Assembly: GCA_019118275.1 (NCBI GenBank)
Contig: DWZH01000042.1
Coordinates: forward strand, 58,654-122,653
Length of the DNA stretch: 64,000 bases
Reading direction: 5' to 3'
Source of the DNA: Candidatus Brachybacterium merdavium
GTDB lineage: Bacteria > Actinomycetota > Actinomycetes > Actinomycetales > Dermabacteraceae
The translations under genes were made by a program, and so were the position numbers. Positions 55,733 through 63,914 of this stretch are shown one piece after another. Numbering within the stretch: position 1 is the stretch's first letter; the number at the start of each line of letters is the position of its first letter. The notes below the pieces were generated by a model. It made no database searches. It worked only from the letters and a program-made list of their open reading frames with translations, and was not told the origin of the DNA.

Positions 55733-58174
55733 ATGCCCTCTGCTGACACCCCGGCTGCGCCCCGCCCCGCGGATCGGGCTCACATCGCCGACGCCCACGA
55801 CCTGCTGCGGGTGCGCGGTGCCCGCGAGAACAATCTGCGCGGGATCGATCTGGACCTGCCCAAGCGCCGGCTGACGGTATTCACCGGGGTCTCCGGTTCC
55901 GGGAAGAGCTCCCTGATGTTCGGGACCATCGCGGCCGAGTCGCAGCGGATGATCAACGAGACCTACAGCTCCTTCGTGCAGGGCTTCATGCCGCAGCTGG
56001 CCCGGCCCGATATGGACTCGCTGGAGGGTCTGACCACCGCGATCGTCGTCGACCAGGAGCGGATGGGCGCCAACGTCCGTTCGACCGTCGGCACCGTCAC
56101 GGATGCCAACGCCTATCTGCGCACCCTGTTCTCCCAGCTCGCCGAGCCGCATGCGGGCGGGCCCGGGGCCTACTCCTTCAACGTGCCCTCCGTGTCCGGC
56201 TCCGGTGCCATCACCGTCGAACGCGGAGCGAAGACCATCGCCGAGAAGGCCAGTTACACGCGGGTGGGCGGCATGTGCCCTCGCTGCGAGGGCATGGGCC
56301 AGGTCACCGACCTGGACCTCACCCAGCTGTACGACGAGGACAAGTCCCTCGAGGACGGGCCCTTCCTGGTGCCCGGCTATTCGGCCGGCGGCTGGTACGA
56401 GAAGCTGTTCGCCTCCTCAGGCTTCTTCCCGACCGATCAGCCGATCAGGTCCTTCACCCGGCGCCAGCTGCACGACTTCCTGTACAAGGAGCCCACCAAG
56501 ATCCGGCTCGAGGGTGCGAACATGACCTATGAGGGCCTGATCCCCAAGATCCAGAAGTCGATGCTCAGCAAGGACCGCGACTCGATGCAGCCGCACATCC
56601 GAGCCTTCGTCGATCGCGCGGTCACCTTCATCATCTGCCCGGAGTGCGAGGGCACGCGCCTGGCCGAGCACGCCCGCACCTCGCGTATCGACGGGGTCTC
56701 CATCGCTGACGCCTGCTCGATGCAGATCACCGACCTCGCGGGATGGGTGCGGGGGCTGGGCAGGCAGAACGCCTCGGCGCAGGTGGCGCCGCTCCTGGGC
56801 AACCTCTCGGCCCTGCTGGAGTCCTTCACCCAGATCGGCCTGGGCTACCTGTCGCTGGACCGCCCCTCCTCGACGCTGTCGGGCGGCGAGTCCCAGCGCA
56901 CCAAGATGATCCGACACCTCGGCTCGGCGCTGACGGATGTGACCTACGTGTTCGACGAGCCGACCATCGGCCTGCACCCGCACGACATCGCGAACATGAA
57001 TACCCTGCTGCAGCAACTGCGCGACAAAGGCAACACGGTGCTGGTCGTGGAGCACGAGCCCGAGACCATCGCCATCGCCGATCACGTCGTCGACCTCGGA
57101 CCCCGCGCCGGTGCCGACGGCGGACAGGTCCAGTACGAGGGCGACGTGGCCGGACTGCGTGCCTCCGACACCCTGACCGGCCAGCACCTGGACCGGCGGG
57201 CACAGTTGAAGGAGCGGGTGCGCGAACCCGTGGGGCACCTCGAGATCCGCGACGCCAGCCACCACAACCTCGACTCCGTCGACGTCGACATCCCGCTCGG
57301 TGTGCTGACCGTGGTCACGGGGGTGGCCGGCTCGGGCAAGAGCTCCCTGGTGCACGCCTCGATGCCGAAGGACGCCGGCGCCATCGTGGTCGACCAGACC
57401 GCGATCCGCGGGTCCCGCCGCTCGAACCCGGCCACCTACACCGGTCTGCTGGAGCCGATCCGCAAGGCCTTCGCGAAGGCCAGCGGCAGGAAGCCCGCCC
57501 TGTTCTCCCACAACTCCGAGGGGGCCTGCCCGGCCTGCAAGGGCGCCGGCGTGATCTACACCGAGCTCGGGTTCATGGAGACCGTGGCGACCCCGTGCGA
57601 GGAGTGCGAGGGCAGGCGGTTCCGCGCCGACGTGCTCGAGCACACCCTCGGCGACAAGAACATCGCCGAGGTGCTGGCCCTGTCCGTGGCCGAGGCGCAG
57701 GCCTTCTTCACCGACCCCGGGACGAAGGTGCCGGCCGCCGCGAAGCTGCTGGGTCACATGCACGACGTGGGGCTGGGCTACCTGACCATCGGGCAGCCGC
57801 TGACCACGTTGTCCGGCGGCGAGCGGCAGCGGCTCAAGCTCGCCACCCACATGGGCGACAAGAGTGGCATCTACGTGCTCGACGAGCCCACCACCGGTCT
57901 GCACCTGGCCGACGTCGACCAGCTCCTGGACCTGCTGGATCGCCTCGTGGACTCCGGGAAGACCGTGATCGTGATCGAGCACCACCAGGCGGTGATGGCC
58001 CACGCCGACCATCTCATCGACCTCGGCCCCGGGGCGGGGGCCGACGGCGGCCGGATCGTGTTCGAGGGCGCTCCCGCCGAGCTGGTCGCCGCGGCATCCA
58101 CGCTCACGGGAGAGCACCTGGAGCGGTACGTCGGACGCCGACCCCGGGGGAGAGCGTGCGCATCCACCACCTGA
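55733..58174 (+). CDS. UvrA2-like (class II) ABC ATPase
   Basis: This 813-residue protein is a short UvrA homologue of the UvrA2/DrrC group, associated with drug tolerance or auxiliary DNA-damage roles rather than core repair. Two ABC modules are present: Walker A FTGVSGSGKSS near residue 52 with signature LSGGESQRTKMIRHLGS, and Walker A VTGVAGSGKSS near 535 with signature LSGGERQRLKLATHMGD. Zinc modules CPRCEG, CPECEG, CPACKG and CEECEG are retained, but the UvrB-binding domain is reduced. I chose the ATG at 55733 with GAGGAGG five bases upstream. Its end overlaps the MBL gene by 19 bases. Confidence 0.9.
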   Translation: MPSADTPAAPRPADRAHIADAHDLLRVRGARENNLRGIDLDLPKRRLTVFTGVSGSGKSSLMFGTIAAESQRMINETYSSFVQGFMPQLARPDMDSLEGLTTAIVVDQERMGANVRSTVGTVTDANAYLRTLFSQLAEPHAGGPGAYSFNVPSVSGSGAITVERGAKTIAEKASYTRVGGMCPRCEGMGQVTDLDLTQLYDEDKSLEDGPFLVPGYSAGGWYEKLFASSGFFPTDQPIRSFTRRQLHDFLYKEPTKIRLEGANMTYEGLIPKIQKSMLSKDRDSMQPHIRAFVDRAVTFIICPECEGTRLAEHARTSRIDGVSIADACSMQITDLAGWVRGLGRQNASAQVAPLLGNLSALLESFTQIGLGYLSLDRPSSTLSGGESQRTKMIRHLGSALTDVTYVFDEPTIGLHPHDIANMNTLLQQLRDKGNTVLVVEHEPETIAIADHVVDLGPRAGADGGQVQYEGDVAGLRASDTLTGQHLDRRAQLKERVREPVGHLEIRDASHHNLDSVDVDIPLGVLTVVTGVAGSGKSSLVHASMPKDAGAIVVDQTAIRGSRRSNPATYTGLLEPIRKAFAKASGRKPALFSHNSEGACPACKGAGVIYTELGFMETVATPCEECEGRRFRADVLEHTLGDKNIAEVLALSVAEAQAFFTDPGTKVPAAAKLLGHMHDVGLGYLTIGQPLTTLSGGERQRLKLATHMGDKSGIYVLDEPTTGLHLADVDQLLDLLDRLVDSGKTVIVIEHHQAVMAHADHLIDLGPGAGADGGRIVFEGAPAELVAAASTLTGEHLERYVGRRPRGRACASTT

Positions 58175-58950
58175 ACTGCGGGACGCTGCGCCCACCGGGT
58201 GAGTCGATGGTCTGCCATGTGCTGCTGCTCGAGACCGGCCCGCGCCTGGTGCTGGTCGACTCAGGGTTCGGGACGGCCGACGTGCGGGATCCGCGCCGGC
58301 TGGGCCCGGTGCGCCGCGTGATCGGTGCGGCGCTGCGCGAGGAGGAGACCGCGATCGCCCAGATCCGCTCCCGGGGCCTGGACCCGGCCGATGTCGGCGA
58401 CATCGTCCTCACCCACGGCGATCTCGACCATGCCGGTGGGATCGGGGACTTCCCCCGGGCGCGGATCCACCTGCTCGCCGAGGAGTACGTGGCGATCCAT
58501 CGTCGCCGCGGGCTGCGGGAGGCCCAGCGCTACCGGCCCCTCCAGTGGAGCCACCGTCCGCACCTGATCGGCCACCCTCCGGGCGAGGGCAGGTGGAAGG
58601 GCTTCGAGCAGGTCGTGGATCTGGGCGAGGTCCTGCCGGGGATGCTGCTGGTGCCGCTGCCCGGGCACACCGCCGGGCATGCCGGCATCGCGATACCCGG
58701 CGGGGACGGGTGGCTGCTGCACGCGGGCGATGCCTTCCACTCCCCTGTCTCGCTCGAGGCAGGCCGCAGCCGCCCGGACGTGCACCTGCGGCAGGGCCTG
58801 CTCGCCCATGCCGCACCGGCGCTGCGGCGCACCCAGAGGGCTCTGTCCGCCCTGTCCGGCGCCGCGGAGGTGCAGATCATCAATTCCCATGACCGCGGGC
58901 TGTGGGAGGCGAGTCGGGCCGCAGAGCCGGGCGGCGTGAACGGCGCCTGA
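58156..58950 (+). CDS. Metallo-beta-lactamase fold hydrolase
   Basis: This 264-residue MBL-fold hydrolase has the metal-binding motif VLTHGDLDHAGGIGDFP near residue 83, then PLPGHTAGHAGIAIPGGDGWLLHAGDAFHS and the last histidine in IINSHDR. The GTG at 58156 has GGGGGAGA just upstream and overlaps the 3' end of the UvrA2 gene, so the two are coupled. The family covers lactonases, glyoxalase II-like thioesterases and resistance enzymes; the substrate is not evident. The ORF track start at 56743 lies inside the UvrA2 gene and is spurious. Confidence 0.85.
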   Translation: MRIHHLNCGTLRPPGESMVCHVLLLETGPRLVLVDSGFGTADVRDPRRLGPVRRVIGAALREEETAIAQIRSRGLDPADVGDIVLTHGDLDHAGGIGDFPRARIHLLAEEYVAIHRRRGLREAQRYRPLQWSHRPHLIGHPPGEGRWKGFEQVVDLGEVLPGMLLVPLPGHTAGHAGIAIPGGDGWLLHAGDAFHSPVSLEAGRSRPDVHLRQGLLAHAAPALRRTQRALSALSGAAEVQIINSHDRGLWEASRAAEPGGVNGA

Positions 58951-58971
58951 GCGGCGCAGGATCCCCGGCCC

Positions 58972-59625
58972 CTAACCGTTCAGCGTCTTGTACAGGGCCA
59001 GCGCCAGGCCGGTGCGATCGCGGGCGCCGAGCTTGCGCAGAAGCGCGGAGACGTGGTTCTTCACGGTGCCCTCGGCGAGCACCAGGCTCTCGGCGATCTC
59101 CGTATTGGTGCGGCCTTCGGCCACCTGCTCGGCGACCAGGCGCTCGGCGCGGGTCAGCACTGCCAGGGGGTCATCACCGGACCGTCCCGCCAGGGTGCCC
59201 TCCGCGCTGCGGCCCATGGCGATCCGGGTGACCCGCGGGTCGATCACCATCCCGCCGCCGGCCACGGAACGGATCGCCTCGGCGAGCGCATCGGTCGAGG
59301 TGTCCTTCAGCAGGAAACCGGCCGCTCCTGCCGCGAGGGAGCCCTGCACGACGGCTTCGTCATCGAAGGTGGTCAGCAGCAGGACCGGAAGTCCGGGATG
59401 GTCGATGCGGCAGCGTGCCACCAGTTCGATGCCGTCCATGCCGGGCATTCGCACATCGGCCAGCACCACATCGGGACCGTGCTTGCCGATGACGGCCAGG
59501 GCCTCGAGGCCGTCGGCCGCAGCGCCGACGATGTCGATGTCCTCCACGGTCGACAGCAGCATCGCCAGCCCGCGCCGCAGCAGCTCCTGGTCGTCGACCA
59601 GGACGATGCGCAGGGGCGGGGTCAT
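58972..59625 (-). CDS. NarL/LuxR-family response regulator 2
   Basis: This 217-residue response regulator pairs with the kinase upstream. D57 in VVLADVRMPGMDG is the phosphoacceptor, LLLTTFDDEAVVQ and GAAGFLLKDTS follow, and the LuxR HTH has LTRAERLVAEQVAEGRTNTEIAESLVLAEGTVKNHVSALLRKLG. The start overlaps the kinase stop (ATGA). It is convergent with the MBL gene. The palindromic TGACCACGGTCA in the kinase/CPBP promoter region is the likely binding site. Confidence 0.92.
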   Translation of the reverse strand: MTPPLRIVLVDDQELLRRGLAMLLSTVEDIDIVGAAADGLEALAVIGKHGPDVVLADVRMPGMDGIELVARCRIDHPGLPVLLLTTFDDEAVVQGSLAAGAAGFLLKDTSTDALAEAIRSVAGGGMVIDPRVTRIAMGRSAEGTLAGRSGDDPLAVLTRAERLVAEQVAEGRTNTEIAESLVLAEGTVKNHVSALLRKLGARDRTGLALALYKTLNG

Positions 59626-60950
59626 GGGGTGACCTCCCGGACGGAGCGGCGCTGGCCGGCGGCCGCCGGGGCCGCAGGAACGGGATCGTCGGTCGACGCG
59701 CTGCCGAGTTCCGACCCCAGGCAGCGGCGGGCGTCGAGACGGACCCTCAGCTCGAAGTGGTCCCCGCGCCTCGCCGCGCTCACGCCGCCCTCCAGCGCCG
59801 CTGCCCGGTCGGCCAGTCCGCGCAGTCCGAACCCGAAACTCGCCTCCCCCACCGGGATGTGTTCGAGCCCGGAACGATCGAGGTCATTGACCATTCGCAG
59901 CACCACCTCGGCGCCCTCGATGCCCAGCGTGATGCGGACGTGGTCGGCGTGGCCGTGGCGCAGGGCATTGGTCAATCCCTCCTGCACGGCGCGGTAGAGC
60001 AGCAGGGAGGCATCGGGGGTGAGCTCCAGCTCGTGCTCGCCGCTGTCGACGACCACCTCCAGACCGGTGCCGCGGAAGGACTCGGCGATCGCCTCGAAGG
60101 CGGCGGCACCGGTGGCATCGCGGTCCCGGACCGGGCTCAGGGCTCGCACCCACGTGCGCATCTCCGACAGGGCCTCGCGCGCCGTGGTCTCGGCGGTGGC
60201 GACCTCGCTCCAGGCGGCGTCCGGGTCGATCTCCCGTGAGCGCTGAGCGAACTCCAGGCTCATGGAGATCAGGGTCAGGCGGTGGCCGAGACCGTCATGG
60301 AGATCGCGGGCGGACCGGGTCCGCTCATCAGCCAGCAGCAGCTCCTTCTCGATCTCGGCCGTGTGCCGCAGCTGAGTGATCGCCTCCTCGAGCTGGGCGA
60401 GCGCCTGGTCGCGTTCGGCGATGGTGCGCCGATCGCGCGCATGCGCCTGCTCGTAGGCGTTCAGTGCGCTGCCCAGGGCGATCCCGACGCCGAGCAGCAC
60501 CACCACCGGCAGTGAATTGACCAGGCCGACGAGAAGCCCATTGCCACTGCTCACGTGCAGGATGACAACAGCGGCACCGACTGCGAGCGTGGTCAGGAGA
60601 CCGGTGGCCCTGCCGACGTCGACGACCATCAGCGCAACAGCGGTCAGCAGCACCGGGATCGTGAATCCCACGGACCCGAACACCGCCACCGGGATCAGCA
60701 CGATCGCGACGAGCACGGTGAGCACGGCGCGCCCGCGCGCTGTGCCCACACGGGATCTGGCCACCCACAGCAAGGCCACCACCGGGATGGCCGATCCATA
60801 GAGGACGGCGACCATGGGCCCGGCGCTGGACCACGGGCCCGAGTCGGCGAGAGCCCCCAGGGTCGCGAACAGCAGGCACACCAGGGAGAGCGCCTGCAGC
60901 GGGGGCAGGAGCCGGCGGATCAGAGGCGCATCGCAGACTGGCTGGGTCAC
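59622..60950 (-). CDS. NarL-type (HisKA_3) sensor histidine kinase 2
   Basis: This 442-residue kinase has about five or six hydrophobic segments in residues 15-165, then a coiled region and the dimerisation segment RTRSARDLHDGLGHRLTLIS with H218. The HATPase has RAVQEGLTNALRHG and GFGLRGLADRAAALEGG. I chose the GTG at 60950, six bases after TACGGT; the ORF track start at 61115 lies beyond the promoter. It is divergent from a CPBP-family membrane protease gene across 141 bases, suggesting joint regulation. Confidence 0.9.
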   Translation of the reverse strand: MTQPVCDAPLIRRLLPPLQALSLVCLLFATLGALADSGPWSSAGPMVAVLYGSAIPVVALLWVARSRVGTARGRAVLTVLVAIVLIPVAVFGSVGFTIPVLLTAVALMVVDVGRATGLLTTLAVGAAVVILHVSSGNGLLVGLVNSLPVVVLLGVGIALGSALNAYEQAHARDRRTIAERDQALAQLEEAITQLRHTAEIEKELLLADERTRSARDLHDGLGHRLTLISMSLEFAQRSREIDPDAAWSEVATAETTAREALSEMRTWVRALSPVRDRDATGAAAFEAIAESFRGTGLEVVVDSGEHELELTPDASLLLYRAVQEGLTNALRHGHADHVRITLGIEGAEVVLRMVNDLDRSGLEHIPVGEASFGFGLRGLADRAAALEGGVSAARRGDHFELRVRLDARRCLGSELGSASTDDPVPAAPAAAGQRRSVREVTP

Positions 60951-60956
60951 TCCACC

Positions 60957-60962
60957 ACCGTA
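60957..60962 (-). promoter_or_regulatory. -10 element of the leaderless kinase 2 promoter
   Basis: The minus strand reads TACGGT-GGTGGA-GTG, with six bases between the -10 and the GTG start. Confidence 0.55.
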
Positions 60963-60987
60963 GGCCGCGCCCGGTGACCGGGACCCG

Positions 60988-61020
60988 TGACCACGGTCAT
61001 GAGTGCAGTGCCGGTGGTCA
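60988..61020. promoter_or_regulatory. Palindromic site in the kinase 2/CPBP divergent region
   Basis: TGACCACGGTCA (60988-60999) is a perfect TGACC-AC-GGTCA palindrome. A further copy of the half-site occurs inverted as GTGGTCA at 61014-61020. The position between divergent promoters suggests an operator for the adjacent response regulator. Confidence 0.4.
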
Positions 61021-61079
61021 TGCTCCCCACCGCCCGCAGTCGTGACCCCGGTGGGAGGCAGGTACCCTCCCCTTCTGTC

Positions 61080-61085
61080 TACCGT
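61080..61085 (+). promoter_or_regulatory. -10 element of the leaderless CPBP promoter
   Basis: TACCGT-CGACGC-ATG, six-base spacing to the ATG at 61092. Confidence 0.55.
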
Positions 61086-61091
61086 CGACGC

Positions 61092-62066
61092 ATGGATCCC
61101 AGCTCCGAGCCCCACGCCGGCGAGCCTGCCCCGGCCTCCTCCTCGAACCTGTCCCGGTCACCGGGTCCCCGCTCCCGGCGAACTGGCCCCGACGATTCTC
61201 CTACCGGGGACGCTGGGCCTCGGCTGCCGGTCTGGCTGCGGGTGCTGCTGCCGACGATCCTGTTCCTTCCCGCGGCCTCCGCCGGCCTCGTGCTGATCCT
61301 GATCCCCGGGTACGAGGGGCTCCTGGCACGCGACGACGAGGTCGCGGTCCTCGCCTACGCTCCCTTCGCCGCGGTGGTGCTCGCTGCCTATGTGCTGGTG
61401 TCCTGGGCCCTGCTGCGGTGGGTGGATCGCCGCCCCTTCCGCGCTCTCGGGCTGCGCGTCGACGCGCGGGCGGTGCTCGCGCTGATCATCGGCTACGCCA
61501 TCGCACAGGCTGCTGCCCTGCTGACCGCTGTCGCTGCCGACAGCTTCGGGATGGGCCGGCAGATCGACCCGGCCGCGATGGAGCAGCCGACGATCTCGCC
61601 GGTGGCGGTGCTCGCTGTGGTGCTGCTGCAGGCCTTCGTGCTGCAGGGCATCGGCGAGGAGGTGCTGTTCCGCGGCTATCTGCTGCAGTCCCTGCGCCGC
61701 CGCCCCGTGCTCGGCGTGGCGATCTGCGCTGTCGCCTTCACCATCCCGCACCTGGCCTCGAGCGGTGGCCAGCAGAGCGTCCTCGAGCATCTCCTCTACC
61801 TCGCGATCCCCTTCGGCTTCGCGATCAGTGCCGGGTTCCTGGCCATCGCGATGCGGTCGGTGTGGGCTGCCATCGGCATCCACGGCGGCTTCCATCTGGC
61901 GACCTGGGTGACCGCGCTGCTGGGCTTCACCTCCGACGGGCCGGCCGTGTGGGTCACCGTCGGCGGCCTGCACGCGCTCGCCGGGATCGTGATCGCCGTG
62001 CTGATCCCGAGCCGACGCTGGGTCGAGGTGCGCGAGCGCGGTCCCTTCGCGCCCCGCCAGGCCTGA
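61092..62066 (+). CDS. CPBP family intramembrane glutamic protease
   Basis: This 324-residue membrane protein is of the CPBP/ABI family (Rce1-like). The N-terminal 45 residues are polar and disordered, followed by about seven to eight hydrophobic segments. The conserved motifs are QGIGEEVLFRGYLLQSL near residue 190 (EExxxR), FTIPHLAS and GIHGGFHLATWV, which together form the active site. In actinobacteria such proteins process or protect against peptides, or act in envelope stress. It is divergent from a two-component system that probably controls it. The ATG at 61092 is fixed by the -10 box. Confidence 0.88.
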   Translation: MDPSSEPHAGEPAPASSSNLSRSPGPRSRRTGPDDSPTGDAGPRLPVWLRVLLPTILFLPAASAGLVLILIPGYEGLLARDDEVAVLAYAPFAAVVLAAYVLVSWALLRWVDRRPFRALGLRVDARAVLALIIGYAIAQAAALLTAVAADSFGMGRQIDPAAMEQPTISPVAVLAVVLLQAFVLQGIGEEVLFRGYLLQSLRRRPVLGVAICAVAFTIPHLASSGGQQSVLEHLLYLAIPFGFAISAGFLAIAMRSVWAAIGIHGGFHLATWVTALLGFTSDGPAVWVTVGGLHALAGIVIAVLIPSRRWVEVRERGPFAPRQA

Positions 62067-62121
62067 GACCGCCCCCGCCCAGCACCCGGCACGCCCGGGA
62101 CCAGGGACGTGGCGCATGGTC

Positions 62122-62219
62122 AGGTGCGCTGTGCAACCATGCGCGGTTATGTGCGCTGCGGAACCACGTGCGGCTCTCCAGCGCACATGACCGTCCAGGG
62201 ACGACTGCCCAGCGCACGT
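62122..62219. repeat. Nested inverted repeats between convergent CPBP and hutH genes
   Basis: Four copies of a TGCGCT/AGCGCA core occur in about 100 bases. ATGTGCGCT (62149-62157) pairs with AGCGCACAT (62180-62188), and AGGTGCGCT (62122-62130) pairs with AGCGCACGT (62211-62219) with one mismatch. This gives a nested double hairpin in the convergent gap. It may terminate both genes, but its regular structure is unusual for a simple terminator. Confidence 0.55.
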
Positions 62220-62232
62220 GACGCTGCGCCCC

Positions 62233-63774
62233 TCACCGCAGTGGACCGATGCCCCGCTCTGCCGCGGCCAGGATGCTCCCATCCACGAGCCGGGCCTCGG
62301 CCTCGGCGATGTCCGGAGCCAGGAAGCGGTCCGGGCCGGGCCCGGGGACGGTCTCGCGCAGCACATCGATCACGGCGATCGACGCCGGGGACGGTGCCAG
62401 CGGAGCCCGCAGGTCCACGGCGCGCGCGGCGGTCAGCAGCTCGATCGCGAGCACGCGGCGCAGGTTCTCGACCGCCGTGCGCAGCTTGCGGGCGGCGTTC
62501 CAGCCCATCGAGACGTGATCCTCCTGCATCGCCGAGGAGGGGATGGAGTCGACGCTGGCGGGCATCGCCAGGCGCTTCATCTCCGAGACCAGGGCCGCCT
62601 GGGTGTACTGGGCGATCATGAAGCCCGAATCGACTCCGGGGTCCTCCGCCAGGAACGGGGGCAGCCCGTGGGAGCGCGCCTTGTCCAGCATCCGGTCGGT
62701 GCGTCGCTCGGCGATCGAGGCGAGGTCGGCTGCGACCACGGCCAGGAAATCCAGCACGTAGCCGACCGGGGCGCCATGGAAGTTGCCGTTGGAGGTGACG
62801 GTGCCGTCGGGCAGCAGCACGGGGTTGTCGATCGCCGCGGTCAGCTCCCGTTCGGCGACTGTGCGGGCGTGCTCGAGGAGGTCGCGCACGCCGCCGGCGA
62901 CCTGCGGGGCGCAGCGCAGGGAGTAGGCGTCCTGCACCCGTGAGCCCTCGGCGGCGACGTCGTCGAGGATCGGGGATCCCTGCAGCAGCGCATGGATGTT
63001 CGCGGCCGAGGCGGCCTGTCCCGGATGGGGCCGCAGCGGCTCGTGCAGCTCGGGACGGAACACGCTGTCGCGGCCGCGCAGACCCTGGACCGTCAGGGCG
63101 GTGGTGACATCGGCGGTGCGCACCAGCTGAACGAGGTCGGCGATGGCCATCAGCAGCATCCCCAGCATCCCATCGGTGCCGTTGATCAGCGCCAGGCCCT
63201 CCTTCTCGGCCAGTTCCAGCGGTTCGATGTCCGCCTCGGCCAGCAGCTCGCGCACCGGATGCTCGGTGCCGTCCCGGTTGCGGGCGCGGCCCTCCCCCAT
63301 CAGCACCATCGCGCAGTGGGCCAGCGGGGCGAGGTCCCCCGAGCAGCCCAGCGACCCGTGCTCGTGGACGATCGGGGTGATGCCCGAGTTCAGCAGGGCG
63401 AGCAGGGTCTCCAGCACCACCGGCCGCACGCCCGTGCGACCGGAGGCCAGCGTGCGCGCCCGCAGCAGCATCAGGGCCCGCACCACCTCGGTCTCCACCT
63501 CCGGGCCGGTGCCGGCGGCGTGGGAGCGGATCAGGGAGCGCTGCAGGGCCTGGCGCATGTGGGTGGGGATCGCGGTGTCGGCCAGCGCCCCGAAGCCGGT
63601 CGAGACCCCGTAGACCGGGGTGGCGCCGGAGGCGAGCTCATCGACGTGGGCACGAACCTCGGCGACTCGTTCGCGGGCCTCGGGGTCCAGCTCGACGCGA
63701 GCACCGCGGCGGGCGACGGCGAGGACGTCGGCGGCGGTCAGGCCGGTGGTGGACAGGGTGACGGAGGGGTTCAT
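62233..63774 (-). CDS. hutH: Histidine ammonia-lyase
   Basis: HutH deaminates histidine to urocanate, the first step of histidine catabolism. It is 513 residues, the normal length. The active-site Tyr is Y55 in YGVSTGFGALAD. The MIO-forming tripeptide position reads GSLGCSGDLAPLAH, i.e. Cys144-Ser145-Gly146 rather than the usual Ala-Ser-Gly. Later segments NGTDGMLGMLLMA, NPVLLPDGTVTSNGNFHG and SSAMQEDHVSMGWNAARKL are canonical, with the catalytic Glu in MQEDHVSMG. I chose the ATG at 63774 with GGAAGGA upstream. A probable hutI end lies upstream on the same strand, and tandem repeats fill the gap. Confidence 0.95.
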   Translation of the reverse strand: MNPSVTLSTTGLTAADVLAVARRGARVELDPEARERVAEVRAHVDELASGATPVYGVSTGFGALADTAIPTHMRQALQRSLIRSHAAGTGPEVETEVVRALMLLRARTLASGRTGVRPVVLETLLALLNSGITPIVHEHGSLGCSGDLAPLAHCAMVLMGEGRARNRDGTEHPVRELLAEADIEPLELAEKEGLALINGTDGMLGMLLMAIADLVQLVRTADVTTALTVQGLRGRDSVFRPELHEPLRPHPGQAASAANIHALLQGSPILDDVAAEGSRVQDAYSLRCAPQVAGGVRDLLEHARTVAERELTAAIDNPVLLPDGTVTSNGNFHGAPVGYVLDFLAVVAADLASIAERRTDRMLDKARSHGLPPFLAEDPGVDSGFMIAQYTQAALVSEMKRLAMPASVDSIPSSAMQEDHVSMGWNAARKLRTAVENLRRVLAIELLTAARAVDLRAPLAPSPASIAVIDVLRETVPGPGPDRFLAPDIAEAEARLVDGSILAAAERGIGPLR

Positions 63775-63804
63775 GGGGATCCTTCCTGCGGGGACGAGGG
63801 GCAC

Positions 63805-63852
63805 CGCGCTGAGGGGGCACGGCGCCGAGGGTGGACGGCGCTGAGGGTGGAC
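63805..63852. repeat. Three tandem 16-bp imperfect repeats upstream of hutH
   Basis: GGCGCCGAGGGTGGAC (63821-63836) and GGCGCTGAGGGTGGAC (63837-63852) differ at one base and are preceded by a third, weaker unit CGCGCTGAGGGGGCAC (63805-63820). They lie 31-78 bases upstream of the hutH start. Confidence 0.7.
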
Positions 63853-63866
63853 GGCATCTGCAGACG

Positions 63867-63905
63867 GAGATTGCGGGCCGTGACGTGAGATTGCGGGCCG
63901 TGACG
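63867..63905. repeat. Tandem 19-bp direct repeat upstream of hutH
   Basis: GAGATTGCGGGCCGTGACG occurs identically at 63867-63885 and 63887-63905 with a 20-base period, about two helical turns. It lies between the upstream stop codon and the 16-bp repeats and could be a regulator site for hutH. Confidence 0.75.
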
Positions 63906-63914
63906 ACGGCCTCC

